Shown piece by piece: positions 1-8,866 of a stretch of 64,000 nucleotides of DNA. The first letter of the stretch is position 1; every line of letters starts with the position of its first letter. This DNA is from Methyloprofundus sp. (GTDB lineage: Bacteria; Pseudomonadota; Gammaproteobacteria; Methylococcales; Methylomonadaceae), in the NCBI GenBank assembly GCA_016592635.1, contig AP023240.1, positions 2,149,630 through 2,213,629 on the forward strand. The letters run 5' to 3'. The notes beneath the pieces were generated by a model. That model did not search any database. It was given only the letters and a program-made list of their open reading frames with translations, and had not been told where the DNA came from. A program made the translations under genes and the position numbers.

Positions 1-1
1 G

Positions 2-355
2 AGAACAGCTCAACGCTTAAGTGCTTGTGTACGAGTTGGTGATTTGGTTTGTCGCTTAGGTGGTGATGAATTCCTGATTATCGTACTGGATAACAATACT
101 TATGATGGTGCATTAGATATTGCCGAAAAAATGATTACTAACATTCAATCGCCAATATCTATTAATAACAATTTATCTGTACAGGTTGGTGCCAGTATAG
201 GTATTGCTATCACCCCTCAACATGGACTCAATTTTGATAACTTAGTTAAATCAGCTGATGAGTCTATGTATGAGGTGAAACGGCAAGGTAAAAATGGCTT
301 GGGCATAATGCTTGCCAATCAAATACAGGTTAAGTTATTCCGCCCCCATTCCTAA
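2..355 (+). CDS. Diguanylate cyclase (GGDEF) domain, C-terminal part, 5' end outside window
   Basis: This is the C-terminal part of a GGDEF domain, the family that makes cyclic di-GMP from two GTP. The open frame enters from the left edge, so the start lies outside the window. The upstream codons read AQRLSACVRVGDLVCRLGGD, the usual lead-in to the active-site loop, and the intact GGDEF signature follows. Downstream, the GASIGIAITP strand and the ADESMYEVKRQGKNG helix close the domain. The intact signature suggests an active cyclase, but whether an EAL, PAS or receiver domain precedes it cannot be seen. The frame ends about 24 bases after the domain, so GGDEF is the last domain of the protein. 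Confidence 0.9.
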   Translation, partial: RTAQRLSACVRVGDLVCRLGGDEFLIIVLDNNTYDGALDIAEKMITNIQSPISINNNLSVQVGASIGIAITPQHGLNFDNLVKSADESMYEVKRQGKNGLGIMLANQIQVKLFRPHS

Positions 356-375
356 ACGAGAATTCAATAAATTTA

Positions 376-1494
376 TTACAAATAACGTAACCAAATAGAT
401 TGTGCATGTTTTGCTTTAAATGCGCGATACCACAAGCAAAAGGGATAGAGCAGTACCAGCATAACAATTGTTATAAGGTAGGTCATATTAATATCAGTGA
501 AATGCCTTAAACCACCATATGTAGCAGAACCTTCAAATATCAGGCGATGCACTAGATAAAATATCATTGATGTTTGCCCAAAGACTAGAAGCACCCCATT
601 GGGGCGCACTCCAACTAGCCTTTCTATCAACATCATTATCGCCAAAATAACCGACATCACTCCTAACTCTAGTAATGTAAACGTTGCAGAGGGCGGATAT
701 TTACTAACATGCAACCACTGCTGCCAACTATTATCTTCTCTATATAGAAACATATTACCGTAATCATTGTAATACCGAATCAAGACAAAGGCGGCTAATG
801 CGCTTGTACCTAGGGTAAATAATAATGTGACAGGGCCAATGCGTGCTTTGCCTTCACTGAAAGATAACAGATAGCGGCCAAACACCCAACCTAAAATCAT
901 TATTGCCAACCAAGGCAATAATGGGTATTTAATCACCAAATCAGGTGATGCATAAGTAGAAATAAGTAATGCCGCAATAATTGATTCTGTATTTTCCTGA
1001 GGTGGCCATACTTGTGCTGTCAATAAACCGCCAAAACCTATCCACGCAAGTGCCAGAGTTAATAAGCTTATACTGGAAAGCCGGCGCAAAACAGCCATAC
1101 ACATCATGGCAACACCAATGGCATATAATACCTGTATAGTCATGCGCCCTGAGAACAAGGAAATAATAGTCGGATCAAGTAACGCAATAAATGCACCGCG
1201 AAGCAATATATCCTTATCAATTTTAGTGCTATCAAAGCCTTTGGCAAGCTTACGCTCAACACTGATAGCTAAAGCAGTTCCAGCTAAAAAAACAAATACA
1301 GGTGCACAAAGGTGACTTATCCAGCGGGTAAAAAACTCAAATTCAGGTAATGAAGTACCTGCAACATATAATGCAGCTGAGTCGGTAGAATTATGCCCCA
1401 CATCATATGCCATCGATGCATGATCAAGCACCATGATAAGCATGACAAAACCACGCATCCAGTCAATTGCCGCTATCCTTTTTGATTTTGCCAT
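376..1494 (-). CDS. DUF1624 / heparan-alpha-glucosaminide N-acetyltransferase-like membrane protein
   Basis: This is a polytopic inner-membrane protein of 372 residues. The N-terminus (RIAAIDWMRGFVMLIMVLDH) is the hallmark of the DUF1624/acyltransferase-3-like superfamily, where an Asp and a His near the first membrane helix are conserved. About ten hydrophobic segments follow, with FVFLAGTALAIS in the second. Relatives are thought to move acyl groups across the membrane onto sugars, but the substrate here is unknown. It converges on the GGDEF gene on its left and lies downstream of a terminator that ends the next minus-strand gene, so it is probably transcribed alone. The family call is firm, the reaction is not. 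Confidence 0.75.
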   Translation of the reverse strand: MAKSKRIAAIDWMRGFVMLIMVLDHASMAYDVGHNSTDSAALYVAGTSLPEFEFFTRWISHLCAPVFVFLAGTALAISVERKLAKGFDSTKIDKDILLRGAFIALLDPTIISLFSGRMTIQVLYAIGVAMMCMAVLRRLSSISLLTLALAWIGFGGLLTAQVWPPQENTESIIAALLISTYASPDLVIKYPLLPWLAIMILGWVFGRYLLSFSEGKARIGPVTLLFTLGTSALAAFVLIRYYNDYGNMFLYREDNSWQQWLHVSKYPPSATFTLLELGVMSVILAIMMLIERLVGVRPNGVLLVFGQTSMIFYLVHRLIFEGSATYGGLRHFTDINMTYLITIVMLVLLYPFCLWYRAFKAKHAQSIWLRYL

Positions 1495-1596
1495 TCAGAT
1501 ACCATTCCTACCTTTTAATTTAATACCTTATTCTCAAATAACACCTGAATCGGTAAAAAATAAAACAAATTTCTCTACATCTCTGCCTACAAAAGA

Positions 1597-1638
1597 CATA
1601 AAAAAAGGCTCACACCCCAAAGAATGTAAGCCTTTTAA
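1597..1638 (-). terminator. Rho-independent terminator for the 1672-1995 gene
   Basis: The arms AAAAGGCTCACA and TGTAAGCCTTTT (about 1603-1636) form a 12-base stem with one wobble pair and a 10-base loop. On the minus strand the hairpin is followed by a run of T. It lies about 35 bases past the stop of the small membrane protein and separates it from the DUF1624 gene. Confidence 0.7.
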
Positions 1639-1671
1639 ATACTACAGCAATAAGGCTGCCAGCATTAATCC

Positions 1672-1995
1672 TTATTTAATAGATTCTGCCATTTGATTAA
1701 ATGCCTCAACCTTTTCTTTACCAACTTTTACTAAGTCCATGCCTGTTTCCATCACCATAGCAATTAAGCCAGGTGTGTTATAAACTATTTTGCCTAAAAA
1801 CCCTACGATTGGTAACCCAATTAGCGCACCAACAAAAGTGTTAATGCCAAATACACCTAATAATTTAGTGATCATTACTAACGCATCTAATGGAATAAAC
1901 ACCATTGCACCGAAGTAAATAATAACCATAAAGGTAAAAATAACAAAAATAACAAACTGGATAAGTCTAACTAAGGCAATATTTATTTTTTTCAT
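1672..1995 (-). CDS. Small two-helix membrane protein of unknown function
   Basis: I do not recognise this 107-residue protein. After a short basic N-terminus (MKKINIALVR) there is a hydrophobic segment at about 10-38. A second, glycine-rich segment at about 52-80 contains GALIGLPIVGFLGK. The C-terminal tail is amphipathic and charged (DLVKVGKEKVEAFNQMAESIK) and probably cytoplasmic. A proper start and a clear terminator downstream support a real gene. It lies between the rhomboid protease and the DUF1624 protein, all on the minus strand, but with gaps that suggest independent expression. Confidence 0.55.
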   Translation of the reverse strand: MKKINIALVRLIQFVIFVIFTFMVIIYFGAMVFIPLDALVMITKLLGVFGINTFVGALIGLPIVGFLGKIVYNTPGLIAMVMETGMDLVKVGKEKVEAFNQMAESIK

Positions 1996-2091
1996 TTTTG
2001 CGTCAACTTCCTAATAGTAACCAGCGAACAAATAATTCAAGATACCCGCCGTTCTTTAAAATTTAATTTTCGTATTATACATTAAAGGCAA

Positions 2092-2778
2092 TTATGCAGG
2101 ATAATCTTTTCTAAGAAAAAAATGAAATAGTAACACCCCTGCCACAAACCCACCAAGGTGAGCCCATAGTGCTACATCAGATGCACCTTCATAAAACATG
2201 GCCGCAGTTGTGGCTTTTTGCATTTGAAAAATCACCCAAACGCCAATAAAAGCAATCGCTGGTACTTCAAAAAAAATAGGTAAAAAGAAGATAGGTACCC
2301 AAATCACAATTTTAGCGTAAGGGTATAGAAAAAAATAAGCACCTAAAATACCAGCAATGGCACCCGAAGCACCGACGACTGGTACAATGAGCCCTGGTGT
2401 ATGCAACCACTGCACACCTGTAGCAATAAAACCGCAAAGCAAATAAAAAATAATAAAACGGACATGCCCCATTCTGTCTTCAATATTGTCGGCAAAAATC
2501 CACATAAACCACATATTCATAATCAAATGCCACCAGCCACCATGCAAAAATAAATTTGTGACAAATGACAGATAATAATCAACAGGATAGCCCATATGCA
2601 ACGCCCATTCAGGGTTGGTATAGCGAGCTGGCACCATTCCATAAATATAAATTATATAATGATGCAAACGATCAGGGGACATTTCCAAAAATATAAAAAT
2701 ACTGATGCATATAAACATTATACTCCAGCTAACATAAGGCTTGCTAAAACAGGGAGCAGTATCTCGAATAGGTATCAT
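2092..2778 (-). CDS. Rhomboid-family intramembrane serine protease
   Basis: Rhomboids cut membrane proteins within or next to their transmembrane segments. Several hydrophobic helices are visible. The family landmarks are all present: HLIMN (His84, Asn88) in the second core helix, the catalytic serine in GASGAIAG (Ser138), and the catalytic histidine in WAHLGGF (His207). At 228 residues it is the size of the compact bacterial rhomboids, with extra aromatic helices between the Ser and His helices. With the catalytic residues intact it is probably active. The substrate is unknown, and neighbours give no hint. Confidence 0.9.
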   Translation of the reverse strand: MIPIRDTAPCFSKPYVSWSIMFICISIFIFLEMSPDRLHHYIIYIYGMVPARYTNPEWALHMGYPVDYYLSFVTNLFLHGGWWHLIMNMWFMWIFADNIEDRMGHVRFIIFYLLCGFIATGVQWLHTPGLIVPVVGASGAIAGILGAYFFLYPYAKIVIWVPIFFLPIFFEVPAIAFIGVWVIFQMQKATTAAMFYEGASDVALWAHLGGFVAGVLLFHFFLRKDYPA

Positions 2779-2923
2779 ATTGAAATTATAATTTAAGTTA
2801 TAATGTAATTTGAGGTTAAAGGCAGTATTTTACCTAAATAACTGGAATGCTAGGTACTGAATTGTATTTAACCGAAAAAATCATGCGTAGTAATAAATAT
2901 AATAATACACTGTGGAGAAGTAA

Positions 2924-4021
2924 ATGTTTTTTTCCGATAAAAAAGCATTAGCTAATGCTGAACAACAAATTGAACAACTAAAAAGTGAGCAACAATCTTT
3001 AAAAATTGATATTGAAAATTTAGCAACTGCCAATACACAGCTAAACCAACAATTAAAAGATGAAAAAGGCTCTGAAAGTTTTCACCAAGGAATTTTTCAA
3101 CTCTTCCAAGAGTTTGGTGCTTCCATGGTTGCTATGCAGTCATCATTAGCATCTCTCTCTGGGGTTATGACAGCTGAAAGAGATAACTCCAAGCATACCT
3201 CTGGGGTACTAAATGAAACCCACCAAGCCGTTGATAATATTTCAACAGCTTTAGTAAGCATGGCTTCAGATACCCAAGCAACGGCTACCACGGTAGATGA
3301 ATTAAATCGCAGTGCTCAAGATATTGAAGGCATCATCAACCTCATCAAAAATATATCTGATCAAACCAATTTATTAGCCTTAAATGCCGCAATCGAAGCA
3401 GCACGAGCTGGTGAACACGGTCGTGGCTTTGCTGTCGTTGCTGACGAAGTGCGCACATTAGCCAAACGCACTAATGATGCTACCTCAGATATTGAGTCCT
3501 TAGTTGGCACCATACGCTCTGAGACAGATAATGCAAAAATACAAATGACTCAAGTTGCTACTGATTCTGCTCAATTTGGTGAGGCAGGCACACAAGCTAG
3601 TTATAAAATGCAAGAATTGGTACGCCTATCAACTCACATGCAACATACCATCGCAGGTAGTGCCTTGCGTAGCTTTGTTGAAGTGGTAAAACTCGATCAT
3701 TTAATCTATAAAATGGAAATTTATAAAGTGGTTATGGGAGTTTCTACTAAAACCAACCATGATTTTTCCAGTCATCATGATTGCCGTCTTGGTAAATGGT
3801 ATTTTCAAGGCGAAGGAAAAAATCATTTCGCCGCTTCCATTCATTATAGAGAATTGGACCACCCACACCAAGATGTACATAATAGTGGTGTTGCAGCCAT
3901 TAACAGCATGACTGATGGCAACCAAGAAGCAACTTTAAAATTACTGCAAAAAATGGAAACCGCGAGCATGCAAGTATTAAACAAATTAGAGGCTATTGCT
4001 TTAGAGTCCGAATTGAATTAA
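2924..4021 (+). CDS. Soluble methyl-accepting chemotaxis protein with C-terminal zinc-binding CZB domain
   Basis: This is a cytoplasmic chemoreceptor of 365 residues with no transmembrane segment. The N-terminal 50 residues are a coiled coil rich in Lys, Glu and Gln. The signalling hairpin follows, with the conserved tip [20 protein letters not shown] and then [15 protein letters not shown]. The C-terminal third is a CZB domain: [10 protein letters not shown] carries the zinc-ligand cysteine, and HPHQDVH supplies histidines. CZB domains are known to sense zinc, and through zinc oxidants such as hypochlorous acid, or to tune receptors and diguanylate cyclases. An upstream AGGAGAAG-like site (TGGAGAAG, ending 5 bases before the ATG) supports the start. 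It converges on pbpC with an 11-base gap. No other chemotaxis genes are nearby. Confidence 0.9.
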   Translation: MFFSDKKALANAEQQIEQLKSEQQSLKIDIENLATANTQLNQQLKDEKGSESFHQGIFQLFQEFGASMVAMQSSLASLSGVMTAERDNSKHTSGVLNETHQAVDNISTALVSMASDTQATATTVDELNRSAQDIEGIINLIKNISDQTNLLALNAAIEAARAGEHGRGFAVVADEVRTLAKRTNDATSDIESLVGTIRSETDNAKIQMTQVATDSAQFGEAGTQASYKMQELVRLSTHMQHTIAGSALRSFVEVVKLDHLIYKMEIYKVVMGVSTKTNHDFSSHHDCRLGKWYFQGEGKNHFAASIHYRELDHPHQDVHNSGVAAINSMTDGNQEATLKLLQKMETASMQVLNKLEAIALESELN

Positions 4022-4032
4022 ACCCAATAAAA

Positions 4033-6330
4033 CTAATATCCTACTTGCGTATTTACCATATCAGTACTACCTAAACTATCAATGACCGTAATTTGGTATT
4101 GCCCCGTATTTTTAAATTGATAACGCATCAATTCATTGCCACGGGTAATGGCAACTTCTTGGCCATTTATATACCAATATAGTTGCCCTATTCCCCCCTG
4201 AGTACTTAATTGAATAGTAGGTAAATCCATATCATTCCTAATAACCCTCAAAATCACATGATCTTCTAGGCCAACAATAAAAATAGACTGTTCGTTTTGT
4301 GAAACAGGAGCCTGGCAACGCTTATCAAATTCAGGCAGTTGATGATTACGCCGATATTGGGCAGCTATCCATGGCTCAACTGCCAAAGGCCATAATGCCT
4401 TTTTTAACGAGCGTGTTTGTTTGGGCAAACAACTTGCATCCACCCTACTTCCCGTATTCGCATCTACCCATATCGTAATAGGATTACTTTGCCACTCCTT
4501 ATCATCAAAAAATGTTCTGGGAAAATTCTGCTCTAATATCCAAGCAGACTTCGTCACATGACAAAGATTATCGGGCGTAGTAGTTCTACTCTTGCCTAAT
4601 GGCCAACAAATATCTTCCGTACTAACCGTTTTAGTCGGCATGACCGCATGAATTTTCTTATGCTGAGAACGAATACGCTCCATTATGGAAAACAATAGCG
4701 GAGCAGCCGTTCTTGCTCCATAATGCCCAGGCAAAGGCGTACCATCAGGACGACCGATCCAGACACCCATCGTATATTCTTGAATCACACCGATACTCCA
4801 AATATCTCGAAAACCATAACTAGTCCCTGTTTTCCAAGCCATCGGACTAGCCTTAAGTGCATCTCGCTGCAGACCACGCGTTAATATATCACGTACGATA
4901 AAAGCCGAGCCTGCTGACAAAAATCGGCGCTGCTCTACTGGCTCACTGGGTAAAAAACGCAATTTACCTGAAAGCCCGTTATTTGCTAATGCGGTATAAC
5001 TAGCGACCAGACTTTCCAACTGCGTCCCCACGCCCCCCAAAATAACAGCTAAATTAGCTTTACCATCAGCAGGCAAGCGCATTTTCAACCCAGCATTTTT
5101 TAATTGGCTTACAAAATTATTAACTCCCAGGTGATGCAATACTTGTACTGCCGGGATATTGAGAGAATGCCTTAAAGCATCACTAACACTAACTGCACCT
5201 GTAAAACCACGACTAAAATTTCCAGGACGATAACCATTAATATTTATAGGTGTATCCATCAATAATGACTCGGAGTGAATCAAGCCAGCATCAATTGCCA
5301 ATGCATATAAGAAAGGTTTTAGGGTCGAGCCTGGGGAACGCGTCGCCTGCACCATGTCCACATGCCCATAACGACTTGCATCCATAAAATCGCTGGAACC
5401 AATATAAGTACGCACTGCCAAATTAGCATTTTCTACCACCAACACTGCTGCGGAGGTTTGTTTAGGTAATTGCCATATATATTGCTGCACCAACTCTGCC
5501 AGGTTTCTTTGCATCGCATAATCAATGGTAGTTACCAATGCTTTATTAGCTACGACTTTATTTAGCAGGCGCCGAGCTAATAGTGGTGCAACGATTGCTT
5601 GCTTATGCCATTGCTTAGTCACCGTTTCAAGCTTTGCCTCTTGCACTTGTGTTGCTGTCCATACTTGAAGAGACAACATTCTATCTAACACTTTATTACG
5701 TGCTTTTTCTGCCCGCCGCGGGTGCCTATCCGGACGTAAGCGGCTTGGTGCTTGCGGTAATACTGCCAACAACGCAGCCTCTGCATGGCTTAATTGTTGT
5801 GCTGACTTTCCCAAATAAGTACTACTCGCCGCCTGTACCCCTGCTAAAGTTCCACCAAAAGGCGCATGATTTAAATAGTAACTTAAAATATCCTGTTTAC
5901 TGAAATACCACTCTAACTGTAATGCACGGAAAATTTGCTTTAACTTACCAGCAATCGTCCGCGTATGTGGGTCAATAAGTCGTGCCACCTGCATGGTCAG
6001 GGTCGAGCCACCTGAAATGACTCGATTAGATCGAATATTTTGTGCCAATGCACGCAACATCGCAAACGGATTCACGCCAGGATGCTGATAAAACCAACGA
6101 TCTTCGTAAGTTAATAAGGCTTGTAAATAAAGCGGAGAAACTTGCTCGATCGCAACGGGATAACGCCAAACGCCATTGCTATCAGCAAATGCACGTAGTA
6201 ACTCACCTTCTTTGCTAACAATGGTACGCGCATATGACTGTTCAAACTGGCTATCAGGTAGCGGGTATAAATAATCCAGCACTATAACGCAGATAGTAAG
6301 AGCTATAAGTAAAGTGAAGGTTTTATACAC
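4033..6330 (-). CDS. pbpC: Penicillin-binding protein 1C (bifunctional peptidoglycan glycosyltransferase/transpeptidase-like)
   Basis: This class A penicillin-binding protein acts in the periplasm and is held by one N-terminal helix (residues 5-22). The glycosyltransferase domain has the catalytic glutamate in TYEDRWFYQHPG (Glu76) and the GGSTLTMQVAR motif. The penicillin-binding domain has the active-site serine in PGSTLKP (Ser335, Lys338), then HSLN and WKTGTS. The C-terminal part, including WVDANTGSRVDASC, is the BiPBP_C domain typical of PbpC. Its 765 residues match the usual PbpC length of about 770. PbpC genes often sit beside a gene for a bacterial alpha-2-macroglobulin; none is seen here. 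Confidence 0.95.
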   Translation of the reverse strand: MYKTFTLLIALTICVIVLDYLYPLPDSQFEQSYARTIVSKEGELLRAFADSNGVWRYPVAIEQVSPLYLQALLTYEDRWFYQHPGVNPFAMLRALAQNIRSNRVISGGSTLTMQVARLIDPHTRTIAGKLKQIFRALQLEWYFSKQDILSYYLNHAPFGGTLAGVQAASSTYLGKSAQQLSHAEAALLAVLPQAPSRLRPDRHPRRAEKARNKVLDRMLSLQVWTATQVQEAKLETVTKQWHKQAIVAPLLARRLLNKVVANKALVTTIDYAMQRNLAELVQQYIWQLPKQTSAAVLVVENANLAVRTYIGSSDFMDASRYGHVDMVQATRSPGSTLKPFLYALAIDAGLIHSESLLMDTPININGYRPGNFSRGFTGAVSVSDALRHSLNIPAVQVLHHLGVNNFVSQLKNAGLKMRLPADGKANLAVILGGVGTQLESLVASYTALANNGLSGKLRFLPSEPVEQRRFLSAGSAFIVRDILTRGLQRDALKASPMAWKTGTSYGFRDIWSIGVIQEYTMGVWIGRPDGTPLPGHYGARTAAPLLFSIMERIRSQHKKIHAVMPTKTVSTEDICWPLGKSRTTTPDNLCHVTKSAWILEQNFPRTFFDDKEWQSNPITIWVDANTGSRVDASCLPKQTRSLKKALWPLAVEPWIAAQYRRNHQLPEFDKRCQAPVSQNEQSIFIVGLEDHVILRVIRNDMDLPTIQLSTQGGIGQLYWYINGQEVAITRGNELMRYQFKNTGQYQITVIDSLGSTDMVNTQVGY

Positions 6331-6367
6331 AACAGCTTATTTGGCTAAACGAGGATTTAATAATACT

Positions 6368-6414
6368 TGTAGGTGCAGATTTATCTGCACATTGCGGCTA
6401 AAGCCACACCTACA
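6368..6414. repeat. Intergenic palindromic repeat, family A copy 1 (REP-like)
   Basis: A 47-base element folds on itself at three levels. The outer arms are TGTAGGTG and CACCTACA. Inside them GTGCAGAT and ATCTGCAC form a perfect hairpin with a TT loop, and GGCT/AGCC forms a smaller hairpin. The first half recurs almost identically at 49011-49043. It lies between pbpC and the porin gene. The architecture matches repetitive extragenic palindromes of gammaproteobacteria, which are moved by RAYT transposases and may also end transcripts. Confidence 0.75.
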
Positions 6415-6462
6415 AAGGCATTAAGTTAATTATTAGCAGACTATACAACTGTTTTTCGACCC

Positions 6463-7755
6463 TTAAAAACTGACACTACCCTGCACCCAAATTTTTTGGG
6501 TATTTTTATCTACGCCTGCTTTTGCTGCCGCCAAAGTATTATCGGCATCGTAATAGGCATATTTTGCTAATAATTGATAGTGCTCCCCAAAGTGCTTACT
6601 AATCAAAAAGTCATATTCATCACCATAGTCACCATGCCCTGATGAGTCCGCAAAGGCATGATAAGCAAACATAAATTTTACACCATAAAAGCTCTTATCA
6701 ATTGAAGCCTGAATATCTCGAACTCCTGCACCTGGAGTAACCAAAAATTGATCAGCCCACCCCTGAAAAGCATGATTCGTCCCTAAAGGCGTTTGAAAGG
6801 CCTGCATACCATTGCCACCTAATAATTCAATACCTGATTTAACAGTAACGCCCGCATAACTAGCTCCTAAAAGTAAGTTATATCTATCTAGATTATAGCT
6901 AGCTGGGTTGTGTCGATAACTACTTTGGTTACTATAGGCAATATCATAAGATAGTTGAATGTCATATTTTAATGTTGGGGCACCCTGCATGCGTACACCA
7001 TAGGTTTGCGTTGAGTTACTTGCCGTATCGTAATCAGCCAACCAATATGCATAACCTGTAAGAGAACTAGACTGGCCAAACTTATAAGTAAAATTTAGTA
7101 TTGGCATTTCTACCGTTTGGTTGGTCGCCGTCACTTTTTGCACACCACCAATATAAATAAAATTTAAGGTTAAATTTTCAATAGATTGATTACGAATAAG
7201 TAAGGAATCAAAGGTTTGCTCTAATTGCCGCCAACTCACACTACCGATAAAACGCTCATTATCTAAATTGATACGTTGCCGGCCACCTTTAAGTAAGGTG
7301 CCTGGGATGGCTTTGTAACTTAGCCAAAACTGATTAAGTTCCTGCGCTTGTGGATCAACTATAGTTTCATAGCCAGTCAAGCCATTTTGCAAACTATTAA
7401 AATCTTCCTGCATTGCCAAATTGCCAGCATACTCAATATAGGTTTGCAAACTATATAGCTCAGGCGACAAGTACCCTAAGCGCAAGCGCAATGTGTTTGC
7501 ATTTGCTGTTTTAATAGGTGAGTTGTCAGAAGTATATACATATTCATAACGATAACGAATATCAAATTTTAATTGCCCATATTTAGAGTTATCGCCTAAG
7601 CTGAGAGCATTCTCTATCGCAGTATTAACCTCCAGTGCTTGCAGTGGCACTGGGATAAATAACAATAGTATATAGCTTATACATAGCTTTTTTATTACTC
7701 TTGCTCTTACCCCTCCTCTAACTCCACTAATACTACTTAAGGTCAATAAAGCCAT
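6463..7755 (-). CDS. Alginate-export-like outer-membrane beta-barrel protein
   Basis: This is a predicted outer-membrane porin of 430 residues. A hydrophobic signal segment (CISYILLLFIPVPLQA, about 23-40) is preceded by an unusually long basic stretch. The rest is alternating aromatic and polar strands. KGGRQRINLDNERFIGSVSW followed by EQTFDSLLIRN is typical of the alginate_exp porin family (AlgE-like), which also includes porins for other anionic or hydrophobic solutes. The C-terminal residue is Phe, as expected for barrel assembly. No other ATG or GTG fits before the signal peptide, so the start overlaps the OmpA-like gene by 23 bases, implying coupled translation. No alginate biosynthesis genes are seen, so the solute is open. 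Confidence 0.75.
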   Translation of the reverse strand: MALLTLSSISGVRGGVRARVIKKLCISYILLLFIPVPLQALEVNTAIENALSLGDNSKYGQLKFDIRYRYEYVYTSDNSPIKTANANTLRLRLGYLSPELYSLQTYIEYAGNLAMQEDFNSLQNGLTGYETIVDPQAQELNQFWLSYKAIPGTLLKGGRQRINLDNERFIGSVSWRQLEQTFDSLLIRNQSIENLTLNFIYIGGVQKVTATNQTVEMPILNFTYKFGQSSSLTGYAYWLADYDTASNSTQTYGVRMQGAPTLKYDIQLSYDIAYSNQSSYRHNPASYNLDRYNLLLGASYAGVTVKSGIELLGGNGMQAFQTPLGTNHAFQGWADQFLVTPGAGVRDIQASIDKSFYGVKFMFAYHAFADSSGHGDYGDEYDFLISKHFGEHYQLLAKYAYYDADNTLAAAKAGVDKNTQKIWVQGSVSF

Positions 7756-8488
7756 CAGAACTGTTCATCTCTTCCTCAATATTTGCATTCGGCATTTGAT
7801 CTTCAGCAGCATCCAAAGTAGTCACATCGCTAAGATCAGTTGCCTCCTGCATTTCATTAATAGGATTAGTTTCTTTAGCGGGTGTGGGTGCAATTTCAAC
7901 TAAACCGCTATTTGCAGAACCAGGATCTCTAAGCACTGTAATTTTTAGAGTCAAACGCCTATTTAACGCCCTATCCAAATTGGTAACATCATCCTCTATT
8001 AATAAGTCATTAGACCCAACTCCTGCATAGCTAAGTCTATCAGCATGAATTGCACTACGAATAAAATAATCGTAAATAGCTTTAGCCCGTTGTTGAGAAA
8101 GTAATTGATTTACAATATTGTTACCGCGCGCATCAGAGTGGCCAATAATAAGAATAGATGAATACTGATATTCTCTGATAACATCAACAACCTGATCGAG
8201 AACATCATGTAAATTCCAATTCATGCTAGCCGAGTTAATAGAAAAAGCAATATTGCCTGGTATATTCAATTCTATAGTGCGCTCATCTAATAATTCAGAA
8301 GAGACTCCCTTTTGCGTTAATTTGCGTCTAAATAGCGCATCCTGCTCCAACAGGTACTGCTTCTCATCTAAGTTTGCTATTGACCCAAAAGCGGCTTCTC
8401 CAGGCTTATATAGAGGGGGATTTTTAGGCCCAGTCTGGCAAGCAGTTATCAAAGAAACCGATAACACTCCAAAAATTAATCGTTTCAT
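7733..8488 (-). CDS. OmpA-family peptidoglycan-associated lipoprotein
   Basis: This 251-residue lipoprotein has a signal peptide ending in the lipobox LITAC (Cys17) and an OmpA_C domain at about 75-185. The domain contains the peptidoglycan-binding signature (IIGHSDARGNNIVNQLLSQQRA) and NRRLTLKI near its end. After the domain comes a 65-residue acidic, low-complexity tail (EEEMNSSDG), which is unusual for this family. The protein probably tethers the outer membrane to peptidoglycan. The gene overlaps the porin gene downstream, so the two are likely made together. This suggests that the lipoprotein anchors or organises the porin. Confidence 0.85.
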   Translation of the reverse strand: MKRLIFGVLSVSLITACQTGPKNPPLYKPGEAAFGSIANLDEKQYLLEQDALFRRKLTQKGVSSELLDERTIELNIPGNIAFSINSASMNWNLHDVLDQVVDVIREYQYSSILIIGHSDARGNNIVNQLLSQQRAKAIYDYFIRSAIHADRLSYAGVGSNDLLIEDDVTNLDRALNRRLTLKITVLRDPGSANSGLVEIAPTPAKETNPINEMQEATDLSDVTTLDAAEDQMPNANIEEEMNSSDGFIDLK

Positions 8489-8641
8489 TTTTTTGTAAAA
8501 GTTAATGATAAAAATGCAATGATACCAAAATATGGCTCGTTCTTGTTTATTCTGTTTTATATTACCCTAAATAATGCAGCAAATATTTTTACCTAACTAA
8601 AAATTTTTCTTAACAGAGTTCATGTTTATTCATTCACTATG

Positions 8642-8658
8642 CGCACCATCATGGTGCA
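8642..8658. promoter_or_regulatory. NtrC-type enhancer site upstream of glnA
   Basis: The sequence GCACCATCATGGTGC is a perfect inverted repeat (GCACC-N5-GGTGC) that matches the NtrC (NRI) operator consensus. Its centre is about 70 bases upstream of the -24 element of the sigma-54 promoter at 8719, a normal enhancer position. It lies in the 378-base gap between the OmpA-like gene and glnA; the rest of that gap is AT-rich and shows nothing else I can name. Confidence 0.8.
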
Positions 8659-8718
8659 AAATGAGCATACAAAATTATACTGCCAAATAATATCCTTTAA
8701 ATTCATAGCTATAAAAAA

Positions 8719-8734
8719 TGGCACAATATATGCT
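8719..8734 (+). promoter_or_regulatory. Sigma-54 promoter of glnA
   Basis: TGGCACAATATATGCT carries the -24 GG and -12 GC elements separated by exactly 10 bases, with the full TGGCAC half. It implies a transcription start near 8746 and a leader of about 120 bases before glnA. With the upstream NtrC site this indicates activation under nitrogen limitation. Confidence 0.8.
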
Positions 8735-8866
8735 TCCACTATAAGAATATTGACCTACTAATAAAGTCGGGTATTTTTTATATTTATATTGTAAGATAAG
8801 AAGTTTGATATGCCTATAAATGGCATAACTGAATGAAATAATAATAACCATCAGGAGACACCTTAA

